From positions 1 to 64,000 of the forward strand of contig JANXUR010000112.1 of assembly GCA_025356095.1 (NCBI GenBank): a stretch of 64,000 nt of DNA, in the 5' to 3' direction. The position numbers were made by a program, and so were the translations under genes. A model generated the notes under the pieces. That model did no database searches and was not told the DNA's origin. It saw only the letters and a list, made by a program, of their open reading frames with translations. This document shows positions 26,268 through 34,847 of this stretch, one piece after another (within the stretch, counting starts at the first letter, position 1; every line of letters starts with the position of its first letter). Source of the stretch: Acidobacteriaceae bacterium. GTDB taxonomy: Bacteria > Acidobacteriota > Terriglobia > Terriglobales > Acidobacteriaceae.

Positions 26268-26358
26268 AGGAACCTTTGGGGATACGTTGGGTGAACCTCA
26301 CCGCACCGAATGAAGATGATACCGCAGATGCGACGCGGCGGAGATGAAGTTCGTGCCC

Positions 26359-26395
26359 AAAAAAAATCCGCCAGCCTCGGAGGAAACTGGCGGAT
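26359..26395 (-). terminator. Intrinsic terminator after the TonB receptor gene
   Basis: On the minus strand ATCCGCCAG and CTGGCGGAT form a 9-bp perfect stem around a 12-nt loop followed by eight T residues. It lies just beyond the receptor stop at 26416. Confidence 0.88.
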
Positions 26396-26415
26396 CAAGT
26401 GTGCGAGTGTAGCGG

Positions 26416-29400
26416 TTAGAAGATGATCTTGGCACCCAACTGGACAACACGGCCCGGCCTTGCAGCTAGAACCTTGCCGAAGTTCCCCGGATCGCCGGTG
26501 CTGTTACCCACCGCACTGCCGATGCCGTTGCTGGTTGCAGGGTCAAAGCCATACTGCGCATGGTTGAAGGTATTAAAGGTCTCGATACGGGTTTGCAAAC
26601 CGATCTTCTCGGTGAATTGGAAGGTCTTGCCCATACCAACATCCCAGTTGTTGATGCCGGGGCCACGCAGCACGTTACGCCCGCTGTTACCGAACTCGCC
26701 AAACTGAGTTGAACTGGCACATGCGGTGTTGAAGTACTGCTGATTGCTCTTGGTGAAGCCCGAGTTAGGATCACAGGTCTGGTTCGCCCGGTTGGTGAAG
26801 CTTACGTTACCGAGGAACAGATCCGGCGACTGAATGGAGTAGGGGAAGCCCTTTTGGAAGGTGGCAATGCTGGTGACCTGCCATCCACCCACCACCAGAT
26901 CAGTGATCTTGTTGGCGTCGTTCATGAACTTACGGCCCCTGCCGAATGGCAGTTGATAGACCGCGCTGGCCACGAAGCGATGGTTCACGTCGTAGTCAGA
27001 ACGGCCGTAGTCGAAGCGCTGATTGCGGTCGTTGGCATGGCCCGAGAACGCGTTGGTCGCGCCGACGCCAGCGGATGCAGACTTGTCGTCCAAGCTCTTG
27101 GCCCAAGTGTAAACCGCAAGGAACGACAGATCCTTGGTGCGGCGTTCCAGTTTGAAGTTCGCCGCGTGGTAGTTGGAGTAGCCGTTCCACTCGCTATCCA
27201 AGAAGCCCAGGAACTGAGTAATGTTGGAGTAGGGGCGGCGGGCGGAATTCGGACAATCCCCGTTCCCCAGATTGATGAAGTTGCCTGCACCATCTTTCGC
27301 GTTGCAGAAGGGAATGCTGGCCACCGGCAAGGGCTGGCCGATATTGGTGCGATTCAACAAATGCGTACCCTTGTTGCCCACATAGTTCACTTCCAGCGTG
27401 GTGTTCCGCGCCAGCTCACGTTGCAAAGAGAGAGTCCACTGCTGCACGTATTGGTTGCGTGGACGCTCGGAGATGATGACGGCAAAGAACTGGCCGCCGT
27501 CGGTCGCCGCGCTCACCTGATGCAGAGAAACCGGCGGAAACAGGTTGTCAGACAGCTTGGGTGCGGTCGCGTCGCCGATGGGGCTTACGTTCGCACGAAC
27601 CACGAACGGGTAAATGTCGCCCGAGTCGTCAATTTCGCGGTCTTCACCAGCATCGAAGAAGATGCCATATCCGCCGCGAACCACCGTCTTTTCACCAAAC
27701 GGACGCCATGCGAACCCCAGACGGGGGGCGAATGGGTACCGTGAACTACGGGTTGGATTGCGGCGACCACAGTAGCGGTAGAAGCCGTTACCCTCCGGCG
27801 CAATTGGGCCACCGAGGCCGTCAATGCTTTGCGTCTGCAACGCCTGGTCCGCGAAACACAAACCGCCAGCCGGGTTTTGTTTGTCGAACCAGAACAGTTT
27901 ATTCGTCGCTTCCACCGGAACGGTGCGGAAGTCCCAACGCAGGCCAAGGTTCAGGGTAAGCCGTGAGTTGACCTTCCAATCGTCCTGCACGAACGGCGCA
28001 AAGTATTGGTACTGGTAGTGATTCGGGTTTCCAGCCACCCCAGCAGCGCTAAACGGACCGGGCTGGAAGGTAGAAACGCCGTTGTAGTAGCCAAGCAGAA
28101 AGTCCGCTACCGAGTTGCCGGTGCCGCAGGTAACGGTGGCGCATCCCTTTGCCGCCTGCCCGTGGAATCCGGTGCCGCTGCCATTGTTCAGAATGGTGTC
28201 GTTATTAAAGCCAAAGCTGCCCAAAAAATCCGAAGAAAGATTCCGGATTTGAGTCCAGCGGCGATACTCCAAGCCAACCGCAACGGTGTGGCGACCACGA
28301 ATCATAGACAGCGTTTCACCAAACTGCCAAGTAGGACCGTCGCTGGTCGTGGTGTCGTTACCCTGACTGCCGTAGCTGGTGTTGTTGATGCCTTGGAAGC
28401 CTACACCCGGATAGAGGCGGGCGAACGCCGGTAGACCGGTGAAGGTCCCGGTGAGGCCGAGCGCATCCACGTCGCTTTGCGGGGCTGCGTTGCCGCCCTG
28501 AATCGCGATGGGTTCGAGGCGCCCGAAGCGGAAGTTGTTAATCAGATGGCTGCCGATGCTGACGGTGTGTGACAGCGCCCAACTCTCCGTCTTCTCGTTA
28601 AAGCTGCCAATGCCGAACGGAATGCTCACTGAACCATTGATGCTCTGGTTGGTGTAGGTACCAGTGGTGTAGCGACCAGAAATGGAGCCGAAGCGGCCGA
28701 AACTCTGGTCCAGCTTATAGGTGTATTGATTCACCGTGTTGGCCAGATTGGCCTGGAGGCGGTAGTTGTTGACGCCGCAGGTGGTGCAGTTGGGCGTCGG
28801 GATCAACTTCGCACTCTCGAATACATTGGCCAGCCGGGAGAAGCGGCTGGTTGGGATGATGTTGCCGGGGAACGGCAAACCAGTCAGCGGATCCACCGGT
28901 AGACAGAATTGCGTGGAACTCGGGGTGCAACTTGCACCCGACGTTGTGACGGGCGAAAGCCCGGAGGCCGAGAAGTCGCCTGCCAGCCATGCCGGATCAG
29001 GAACGTTGAAGGTAGCGCCGTTGAAACCGTTGTTAATGCGCCAGCCCTCATAGTTCACGAGAAAGAACGTCTTGTTGCGGCCATCATAGACCTTAGGAAT
29101 ATAGATGGGGCCGCCCACTACAAAGCCGAACTGATTCTGGCGCAGCTTAGGAATGGTGTTCTGGAATGGGGCCTTGGCGTCCAGCGCGTCGTTGCGCAGA
29201 AAGTCCCACACCGTGCCATGCAGAGAGTTGCTGCCGCTCTTGCTGATGATGTTCACTTGATTGGCTGCGAATCCGAATTCAGCAGAGTAGGTTGCGCTCT
29301 GCACCCGGAACTCCTGAATCGCGTCCTGCGAAAGAATCACGGCGGGCGTGTTCAGCGCGGTATCGGTGTTGGTGAGGCCATCGAGGGTGTAGTTGTTCGA

Positions 29401-29985
29401 GGTAGGGCGGGCGCCGTTGATACTGATGGCGTTACCCTCACCCTGACGCATCTGGCCCTGCTCGCCCGTGGTCTGCACCGCGCCAGCACCAATGAACAGT
29501 AGGTTCAAGAAGTTGCGGCCGTTGAGGGGCAGTTCGTTCACCTGCTGCTGCGTCACCAGTTGGCTGACGGCGGAAGTATCAGTATCCAGCGTGACCGCAT
29601 TCGCCTGGACTTCCACGGTTTCAGACACCGCACCGGGCTTGAGCGAGAAATTAACCCGCTCGGTTTGCGCCACGGCGAGCACAACGTTGTCGGCCACAGT
29701 CTTGGTAAAGCCCTGCGCCTGTACCGTGATCTTGTACGATCCCGGTTGCAGTTGCGATGCGGTGTAGTCGCCACTCGCAGAGGAGGTCTCTTTGACCGAC
29801 TGATTGGTCGCCTTGTTCGTCAGCTCAACAGTCGCATTGGCCACCACTGCGCCCGTATTGTCCGTGACTGTGCCGACAATCGAACCCACCACGCCACTTT
29901 GGCTAAACAGCCAACTGGTCGAGATGAGCAACAGAAAAGCTCCTAGCCATAATCTTGTTCGCCTCATTGCCCTTTGCCTCCCCAT
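26416..29985 (-). CDS. Oar-type TonB-dependent receptor of the rhamnose island
   Basis: This 1189-residue outer-membrane protein has a signal peptide (LWLGAFLLLISTSWLFSQSG) and a carboxypeptidase-regulatory-like domain (about 30-115: GSIVGTVTDNTGAVVANATV). A plug (about 120-230: NELPLNGRNFLNLLFIGAG) follows, then a very long barrel with the terminal aromatic residue in LGAKIIF. The layout is that of Oar-like receptors common in acidobacteria, which import large ligands such as oligosaccharides with energy from TonB. The start is ATG 29985 or, nearly as likely, ATG 29967 with GGAGG upstream. It is divergent from lutABC, and the intergenic region has a perfect 17-bp palindrome shared with the rha genes, so import of a rhamnose-containing oligosaccharide is inferred. 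A terminator follows. Confidence 0.92.
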   Translation of the reverse strand: MGRQRAMRRTRLWLGAFLLLISTSWLFSQSGVVGSIVGTVTDNTGAVVANATVELTNKATNQSVKETSSASGDYTASQLQPGSYKITVQAQGFTKTVADNVVLAVAQTERVNFSLKPGAVSETVEVQANAVTLDTDTSAVSQLVTQQQVNELPLNGRNFLNLLFIGAGAVQTTGEQGQMRQGEGNAISINGARPTSNNYTLDGLTNTDTALNTPAVILSQDAIQEFRVQSATYSAEFGFAANQVNIISKSGSNSLHGTVWDFLRNDALDAKAPFQNTIPKLRQNQFGFVVGGPIYIPKVYDGRNKTFFLVNYEGWRINNGFNGATFNVPDPAWLAGDFSASGLSPVTTSGASCTPSSTQFCLPVDPLTGLPFPGNIIPTSRFSRLANVFESAKLIPTPNCTTCGVNNYRLQANLANTVNQYTYKLDQSFGRFGSISGRYTTGTYTNQSINGSVSIPFGIGSFNEKTESWALSHTVSIGSHLINNFRFGRLEPIAIQGGNAAPQSDVDALGLTGTFTGLPAFARLYPGVGFQGINNTSYGSQGNDTTTSDGPTWQFGETLSMIRGRHTVAVGLEYRRWTQIRNLSSDFLGSFGFNNDTILNNGSGTGFHGQAAKGCATVTCGTGNSVADFLLGYYNGVSTFQPGPFSAAGVAGNPNHYQYQYFAPFVQDDWKVNSRLTLNLGLRWDFRTVPVEATNKLFWFDKQNPAGGLCFADQALQTQSIDGLGGPIAPEGNGFYRYCGRRNPTRSSRYPFAPRLGFAWRPFGEKTVVRGGYGIFFDAGEDREIDDSGDIYPFVVRANVSPIGDATAPKLSDNLFPPVSLHQVSAATDGGQFFAVIISERPRNQYVQQWTLSLQRELARNTTLEVNYVGNKGTHLLNRTNIGQPLPVASIPFCNAKDGAGNFINLGNGDCPNSARRPYSNITQFLGFLDSEWNGYSNYHAANFKLERRTKDLSFLAVYTWAKSLDDKSASAGVGATNAFSGHANDRNQRFDYGRSDYDVNHRFVASAVYQLPFGRGRKFMNDANKITDLVVGGWQVTSIATFQKGFPYSIQSPDLFLGNVSFTNRANQTCDPNSGFTKSNQQYFNTACASSTQFGEFGNSGRNVLRGPGINNWDVGMGKTFQFTEKIGLQTRIETFNTFNHAQYGFDPATSNGIGSAVGNSTGDPGNFGKVLAARPGRVVQLGAKIIF

Positions 29986-30193
29986 AGTTCCCTCTCCTCA
30001 GTGCACTTACTTCTGCTGGGACTGCCATCAAGCCAGAGTCACCGATGGGTGAGTCCCGCTTGTGCACGACCGCTCCAATTTACTTGTCTCGCCTCGCCCC
30101 GGTGCTACGTGACCCACGCGGGTTTCCGCCGACCTCCGGAATGCTCACATTGGAGTGCCGGGAGGGTCAATCGGCAGTCTCATTAAAAGAGGT

Positions 30194-30210
30194 GTTTCTC
30201 ATTGAGAAAC
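30194..30210. promoter_or_regulatory. Perfect 17-bp operator-like palindrome (receptor/lut divergon)
   Basis: GTTTCTCATTGAGAAAC is a perfect 8-1-8 palindrome halfway between the receptor start (209 bp away) and the lutA start (206 bp away). It has the same frame and outer bases as the element before GH78. Confidence 0.7.
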
Positions 30211-30315
30211 ATATTGGGCCGTTGGGCGCAGGCACGAAACACCATCTTTCCGCCTGTTTCCATGCGTAAGAGGGCACTCTCCGCAATTCTGTAGCGGCCA
30301 CAGGCAACCCTAGTG

Positions 30316-30332
30316 GTTTTGCAATGCACAAC
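30316..30332. promoter_or_regulatory. Second operator candidate, proximal to lutA
   Basis: GTTTTGCAATGCACAAC matches the 17-bp motif at 14 positions. It lies 84 bp upstream of the lutA start. Confidence 0.5.
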
Positions 30333-30415
30333 ACTTTTCTAGCCGCGAAATTTGCGCTCCGTCACCCAATCCATAGCTTATGCTGGAGGTGCGTTGAGTT
30401 CTCGGGGAGCCGTTC

Positions 30416-31159
30416 TTGCTTATTTCTCTGTTTGTAGCCTGCTACAACGATGCACTTTTTCCGCAGACGGGAAAGGCCGTGGTCACCGTACTGGAGCGGC
30501 TCGGCCATACTGTCGAGTTCCGCCACCGGCAGACCTGCTGCGGACAAATGCACTACAACAGCGGCTATCAGCAGGAGGCGCTCCACCTCATGCGGGGCTT
30601 TCTCGATGTATTTCAGGATGCGGCCGTCATCTGCGTACCGTCTTCTTCTTGCGTCGCTATGCTGCGGGAGCACTATCCTAAGCTCGCCGCAGCCAGTGGC
30701 GAGCCGCAACTGCTGCGGCAGGTGGAAGAAGTATTGCCGCGCATCTTTGAATTTTCAGAACTGCTGATAGATCGGCTAGGCGTCACGGATGTGGGGGCCT
30801 TCTATCCCCACGTGGTTACGATGCACACTTCTTGCCATGCGCTGCGCTCTCTCCACTCCTCAGGGAAAGCGGGGGAATTGCTGGGGCAGGTGCGAGGGTT
30901 GACGCTGGTGGAATTGCCGCAGAGTGATGAGTGCTGCGGGTTTGGCGGAACCTTCGCGGTGAAAAATCCCGATGTCTCTGCCGCGATGCTGGGCGACAAA
31001 CTGCGCTGCATACTCAACACCGGCGCCGAAGCCTGCACGGGCGTAGACAACTCCTGCCTGATGCACATCGGGGGTGCGCTCTCCAGGCAGCGCACCGGCG
31101 TGCGGGCTCTCCACCTCGCCGAGATTCTGGCCGCGACCAAAGCGGGTGGCAGCGAATGA
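30416..31159 (+). CDS. lutA: LutA-type L-lactate oxidation subunit (CCG domain)
   Basis: The 247-residue protein starts at TTG 30416 with GGGAG six bases upstream. It has two cysteine-rich CCG domains: C-YNDALFPQTG with TCCGQMHYNSGY at the N-terminus and HTSCHALRSL with DECCGFGGTF near residue 170. These bind an iron-sulfur cluster of the heterodisulfide-reductase type. With LutB and LutC it oxidises L-lactate to pyruvate in the cytoplasm. The stop overlaps the lutB start (ATGA), so the three genes form one operon. Placement beside the rhamnose genes fits, because the aldolase/dehydrogenase pathway of rhamnose ends in L-lactate. Two candidate rhamnose-regulon operators lie upstream. Confidence 0.93.
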   Translation: MLISLFVACYNDALFPQTGKAVVTVLERLGHTVEFRHRQTCCGQMHYNSGYQQEALHLMRGFLDVFQDAAVICVPSSSCVAMLREHYPKLAAASGEPQLLRQVEEVLPRIFEFSELLIDRLGVTDVGAFYPHVVTMHTSCHALRSLHSSGKAGELLGQVRGLTLVELPQSDECCGFGGTFAVKNPDVSAAMLGDKLRCILNTGAEACTGVDNSCLMHIGGALSRQRTGVRALHLAEILAATKAGGSE

Positions 31160-32586
31160 GCATCCGGGTAGGCAAGGCCGCTCAGGCACCGCCATTCCCG
31201 GCAGTGGCCAAGCAATTGGTCCACAACTCACAGATTCGCCACAACGTGCGTCATGCCACGGACGTGATCCGCAACAAGCGGGCGCGTGTGGTGGACGAAA
31301 TGCCCGACTGGCAGCAGTTGCGCGATGCCGGCCATCGCATCAAGGAGCACACGCTGCACCACCTCGACAGATACTTGCTGCAGTTCGAAGAAAGCTGTAC
31401 GCGCGCGGGCGGCAAAGTCCACTGGGCAGCGGATGCCGATGAAGCGAACCGCATCGTCGTCGGAATCCTTCAGGCGAACGGTGAGCACGATGTCATCAAA
31501 GTGAAGACCATGACTTCCGATGAGATCCAGCTCAATTCCGCGCTGGAAGCGGCTGGCATTACTCCCTACGAAACCGACCTTGCCGACTTGATTGTGCAGT
31601 TGGGGGAAGATCAGCCCTCCCATATTGTGGTGCCCGCGCTGCATCGCAATCGCATGGAGATTCGCGAACTCTTTCTGCGCAAAATGGGATTGGAAACTCT
31701 GGGGGAGAAGGCAGAAGACCTTGCGGCCGCGGCGCGCGCCTATTTGCGCGAGAAGTTTCTGCGGGTGCGCGCGGCCATCAGCGGCGCGAACTTCTTGATC
31801 GCTGAAACTGGCTCGGTCTGCGTGGTGGAGTCGGAAGGCAACGGTCGCATGTGCCTGTCTCTGCCGCAAACTCTCATCACCGTCGCGGGCATTGAGAAAG
31901 TAATTCCGACCTTCCAAGACCTCGAAGTTTTTTTGCAGTTGTTGCCGCGCTCAGCCACTGGCGAGCGCATGAATCCGTACAACTCGATTTGGACCGGTGT
32001 CACGCCTGGCGACGGGCCACAGGAATTTCACGTCATCCTGATTGACAATGGCCGCACCAGCGTTCTGGCTGACGAAGAATCGCGGGAAACGCTCGATTGC
32101 ATTCGTTGTGGTGCGTGCTTGAATGTGTGTCCGGTGTATCGCCAGACGGGAGGCCACGCTTACGGCTCCATCTACGCCGGGCCTATCGGCGCCATCGTCA
32201 CCCCGCAACTTCTTGGCATGGAACACTCACAGTCTTTGCCGTATGCGTCGTCGCTTTGTGGAGCTTGCTATGAGGTCTGTCCGGTAAAGATCAATATTCC
32301 AGAAGTGCTCATCCACCTCCGCAACAAAGTGGTGCAGAACGGCGACGCTCCGCTGGAAGAGCGAATAGCCATGAAGATTGCTGCACTGGCAATGGGCAAC
32401 TCGTCGCGGCTTGGAGCAGCGCACAAACTGGTACGCATCGGCCAAAGGCTCTTTGAGAATGACGGCCAACTGACTGGGCTGCCAGGCATGATGGCTAACT
32501 GGACTGCCACACGCGATCTTTCTGCACTTCCCCCGGAATCATTTCGCGAATGGTGGAGCAAGCGGACCACCGGGAGATCATCTTGA
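31156..32586 (+). CDS. lutB: LutB-type iron-sulfur subunit of L-lactate oxidation
   Basis: The frame is open far upstream, but ATG 31156 overlaps the lutA stop by four bases and gives the normal family length of 476 residues. The N-terminal two-thirds are an LUD domain (about 60-300, with FLIAETGSVCVVESEGNGR). It is followed by two 4Fe-4S motifs, CIRCGACLNVCPVY and CGACYEVCPVKI, and a C-terminal helical region (DUF3390-like) ending in FREWWSKR. It passes electrons within the LutABC complex from lactate towards the respiratory chain. It is translationally coupled to both neighbours. Confidence 0.94.
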   Translation: MSIRVGKAAQAPPFPAVAKQLVHNSQIRHNVRHATDVIRNKRARVVDEMPDWQQLRDAGHRIKEHTLHHLDRYLLQFEESCTRAGGKVHWAADADEANRIVVGILQANGEHDVIKVKTMTSDEIQLNSALEAAGITPYETDLADLIVQLGEDQPSHIVVPALHRNRMEIRELFLRKMGLETLGEKAEDLAAAARAYLREKFLRVRAAISGANFLIAETGSVCVVESEGNGRMCLSLPQTLITVAGIEKVIPTFQDLEVFLQLLPRSATGERMNPYNSIWTGVTPGDGPQEFHVILIDNGRTSVLADEESRETLDCIRCGACLNVCPVYRQTGGHAYGSIYAGPIGAIVTPQLLGMEHSQSLPYASSLCGACYEVCPVKINIPEVLIHLRNKVVQNGDAPLEERIAMKIAALAMGNSSRLGAAHKLVRIGQRLFENDGQLTGLPGMMANWTATRDLSALPPESFREWWSKRTTGRSS

Positions 32587-33233
32587 GCGTAGCCCGTGAG
32601 CAAGTTCTCTCTCGCATCCGTCAAGCGATACCGCCGACTGCGGCAAGTTCTGTCAAGGCAGGTCATGCCGCGATCCCGCGCGAGTATCAGCGCGCGGGCA
32701 CACTGGGGGAATCTGCCCGCCTGACGCTATTCGAAGACCGGCTGCGGGATTATGGTGCGGGGGTGTATCGCTGTGCCGAATCCGCAATCGCAGCGACGGT
32801 CGCTTTGGCAATGAAAGCGCGGGGCAAGTCGGAGCTCATCGTTCCTCCCGCCGTGCCGCAGGCGTGGCTGCCCGCAGAGGCGCGCTTCTTACCAAGCAAT
32901 GCGCTCAGCTATGCAGATCTCGATCAGACGCAGGGCGTTCTTACCAACTGCGTGGGTGCCGTGGCGATTTCAGGAACCATCCTGTTGCAACACACTGCGG
33001 ATAATGGCCGCCGCGCGATTACCTTGATTCCCGACTACCACTTGTGCATTGTATTTGCCGATCAAGTACGCGAAACGCTAGCTGAGGGGCTAGAAGCCTT
33101 GCCGAAGAGTCTTTCCGTGCCCATCACTACCATCTCTGGACCGTCCGCCACTTCAGACATCGAGATGACGCGCGTGAAGGGAGTCCACGGCCCGCGCGTG
33201 CTCGACGTGATTCTGGCGGCAAGAAACCCCTAG
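32583..33233 (+). CDS. lutC: LutC-type subunit (LUD domain)
   Basis: I prefer the TTG at 32583, which overlaps the lutB stop (TTGA) and has GGGAG about seven bases upstream. That gives 216 residues; ATG 32550 would add 11 residues inside lutB but has a weak ribosome site. The single LUD domain shows the segment DLDQTQGVLTNCVGAVAISG, then LIPDYHLCIVFADQV, and the terminal KGVHGPRVLDVIL, where the family has a conserved G-x-H-G-P. It is the third part of the LutABC lactate oxidation complex. The gene ends 31 bp from the convergent regulator gene. Confidence 0.92.
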   Translation: MSVAREQVLSRIRQAIPPTAASSVKAGHAAIPREYQRAGTLGESARLTLFEDRLRDYGAGVYRCAESAIAATVALAMKARGKSELIVPPAVPQAWLPAEARFLPSNALSYADLDQTQGVLTNCVGAVAISGTILLQHTADNGRRAITLIPDYHLCIVFADQVRETLAEGLEALPKSLSVPITTISGPSATSDIEMTRVKGVHGPRVLDVILAARNP

Positions 33234-33264
33234 GCCGTGACCGAATGCCGATCGCAGCTGCGGC

Positions 33265-34437
33265 CTATGACGCCTTTGGGCGCAGCGCGTTCTCCGTTCG
33301 CGCCATGTCGCGCAAACTATCGTTCGGATAGTAATGATCCACCGTCAGCGGCGTAACCAGCTTGTGCTCCACGAAAACCGCAGGCGCCACCTGCCGTTGA
33401 TTCAGTATGTCCAGACTCACGCGAATCAGGTCTTCGCCATAGCGCTCAGGGAAGTAGGCAACCGTACCCACCAGCCGCGTCTTGGGGCGTCGCAACTCGG
33501 CGCGGCCTTCGGGTGAGGCGTTCTGGCCCATGATGACACACTCATCGGCGCGGCCTGCTTCTTCAAAGGCGCGCAGCGCGCCAATGGCGCTGGAATCATT
33601 GATCGCCCCCACCACCTGATGACGCGCGCGGGTGCTGCGCAAATGCTTGCGCACCGCCTCAAAACTGCGTCCCAGTTCGCCGTCTCCATCGAGGTATGTC
33701 ACCTTGCAGCGCCCGGCCTGCGGTAGAGCAGTGTTCAGACCTACCAACATCCCACTCAGCCGCATGCGTGGCAAACTGCCCGCACGGGGCAGTTCCAGCA
33801 TGATGATTTCATCCACTTGGCTCTGCCAGTGCTCTTTGACCCAGCGTCCCAAATAGCGGCCCCCAATCATGCCCGCTTCATAATTATTGGCACCATAATA
33901 AGTGGCGCCGGGATGCGGAATATCAATCGCGATCATCGGGATGCCCGCTTCGCGATACTTCGAAGACACGATCGCGGCGACATTTTCGTCGGTTTGGAAT
34001 TCGATCGCCAGATCCACGCGCTCCCGCACCAGTAGGTCGGCATTCCGCTGCGCGATCTTGGCGCTATAGCGGTTGTCGAGCATGATCAACTCGATGCCTT
34101 CGGCAGCGGCGGCCCGCTGCAAGCCAGAAGACACATCCTTGGAGAATTCGTAGTCGCCGCCTTGTGCTGCATAACCCAGCCGATACAAACGTTGCTTCCA
34201 CGGACGCACACACGACTGGTAGAGATTCTCGCCAACCTTATCCACCATGCCGCAACGCTCGAGCGTGTAAAGCAGCCGGAAAGCCATTGTCTTGGGCAGA
34301 CCGCTTCTGGCCGCCACATCCTTCAACGGCAAAGCCTCGCCCGGCGAACGGAAAGCCGTCATCAACTGGGAACAATGCACGATGGACTTGACCAAATAGC
34401 GATCGCGAGACTGCGGACCGGTGACTGTCGTTGGCAT
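33265..34437 (-). CDS. Transcription regulator: IclR-type HTH fused to periplasmic-binding-protein-like sugar domain
   Basis: The 390-residue protein has two parts. Residues about 12-75 are a winged helix of the IclR type (LPLKDVAARSGLPKTMAFRL, then LERCGMVDKVGENLYQ). Residues about 95-375 resemble the sugar-binding proteins seen in LacI regulators and ribose-type transporters (Peripla_BP_4), with LIMLDNRYSAKIAQRNADLL, then IPMIAIDIPHPGATYYG, then VGAINDSSAIGALRAFEEAG. There is no signal peptide, so it is cytoplasmic. Usual IclR proteins carry a GAF-like effector domain, and usual LacI proteins carry a LacI HTH, so this is an uncommon combination. It lies between lutABC and GH78/rha and is the natural candidate for binding the 17-bp palindromes. 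I infer that a rhamnose-pathway sugar is the effector. Confidence 0.86.
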   Translation of the reverse strand: MPTTVTGPQSRDRYLVKSIVHCSQLMTAFRSPGEALPLKDVAARSGLPKTMAFRLLYTLERCGMVDKVGENLYQSCVRPWKQRLYRLGYAAQGGDYEFSKDVSSGLQRAAAAEGIELIMLDNRYSAKIAQRNADLLVRERVDLAIEFQTDENVAAIVSSKYREAGIPMIAIDIPHPGATYYGANNYEAGMIGGRYLGRWVKEHWQSQVDEIIMLELPRAGSLPRMRLSGMLVGLNTALPQAGRCKVTYLDGDGELGRSFEAVRKHLRSTRARHQVVGAINDSSAIGALRAFEEAGRADECVIMGQNASPEGRAELRRPKTRLVGTVAYFPERYGEDLIRVSLDILNQRQVAPAVFVEHKLVTPLTVDHYYPNDSLRDMARTENALRPKAS

Positions 34438-34480
34438 TCTGGAAACCTCATGAACCCACGCGAGTGGAAAAATTCTCGCC

Positions 34481-34507
34481 TACATTTGTGTAAGAAATCC
34501 AAATGTA
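34481..34507. promoter_or_regulatory. TACATTTG-N11-CAAATGTA dyad before the regulator gene
   Basis: Perfect 8-bp arms are separated by 11 bases, 44 bp upstream of the regulator start. Outer arms GGAAAAAT (34466) and ATTTTTCC (34512) extend the symmetry. It is unlike the 17-bp motif and may be a control site for the regulator itself or part of its promoter. Confidence 0.5.
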
Positions 34508-34729
34508 TGCGATTTTTCCATTTTGTCAAGCGAAATTCTCGATAGCGGCCTCCCTACAACGAAAGTCCGCGCCACACCACTCCCATGGCGGGGGTCCGCG
34601 CCAAAGTGAGGTCAAACCACATCAGAAAGCCCCTTTGTTCGCGGGCTTGGAATGGATTGAGCGATCAGCCGATCGGCGTGACAGTGCGACACGCGGCACC
34701 CGTCTCCGTGTTCCAAAAGGGAAAATGTG

Positions 34730-34746
34730 GTTTCGCAATGCGAAAC
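34730..34746. promoter_or_regulatory. Perfect 17-bp operator-like palindrome before GH78
   Basis: GTTTCGCAATGCGAAAC is a perfect 8-1-8 palindrome ending 101 bp before the GH78 start. It is the best member of a set found before several operons of the island. Confidence 0.75.
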
Positions 34747-34847
34747 GTCAATTCCTCCTCCCCAACGGCGCGACTCGCTCCCGTGCCATTGTGTAAGCTT
34801 CTACTCCGTGCCGTCCGTGCCGCCGTAAACCGAAAATGGGAGAACCT

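Noticed and set aside
34520-34536. ATTTTGTCAAGCGAAAT as a further rhamnose operator
   Set aside because: Only 11 of 17 positions match and the symmetry is poor.
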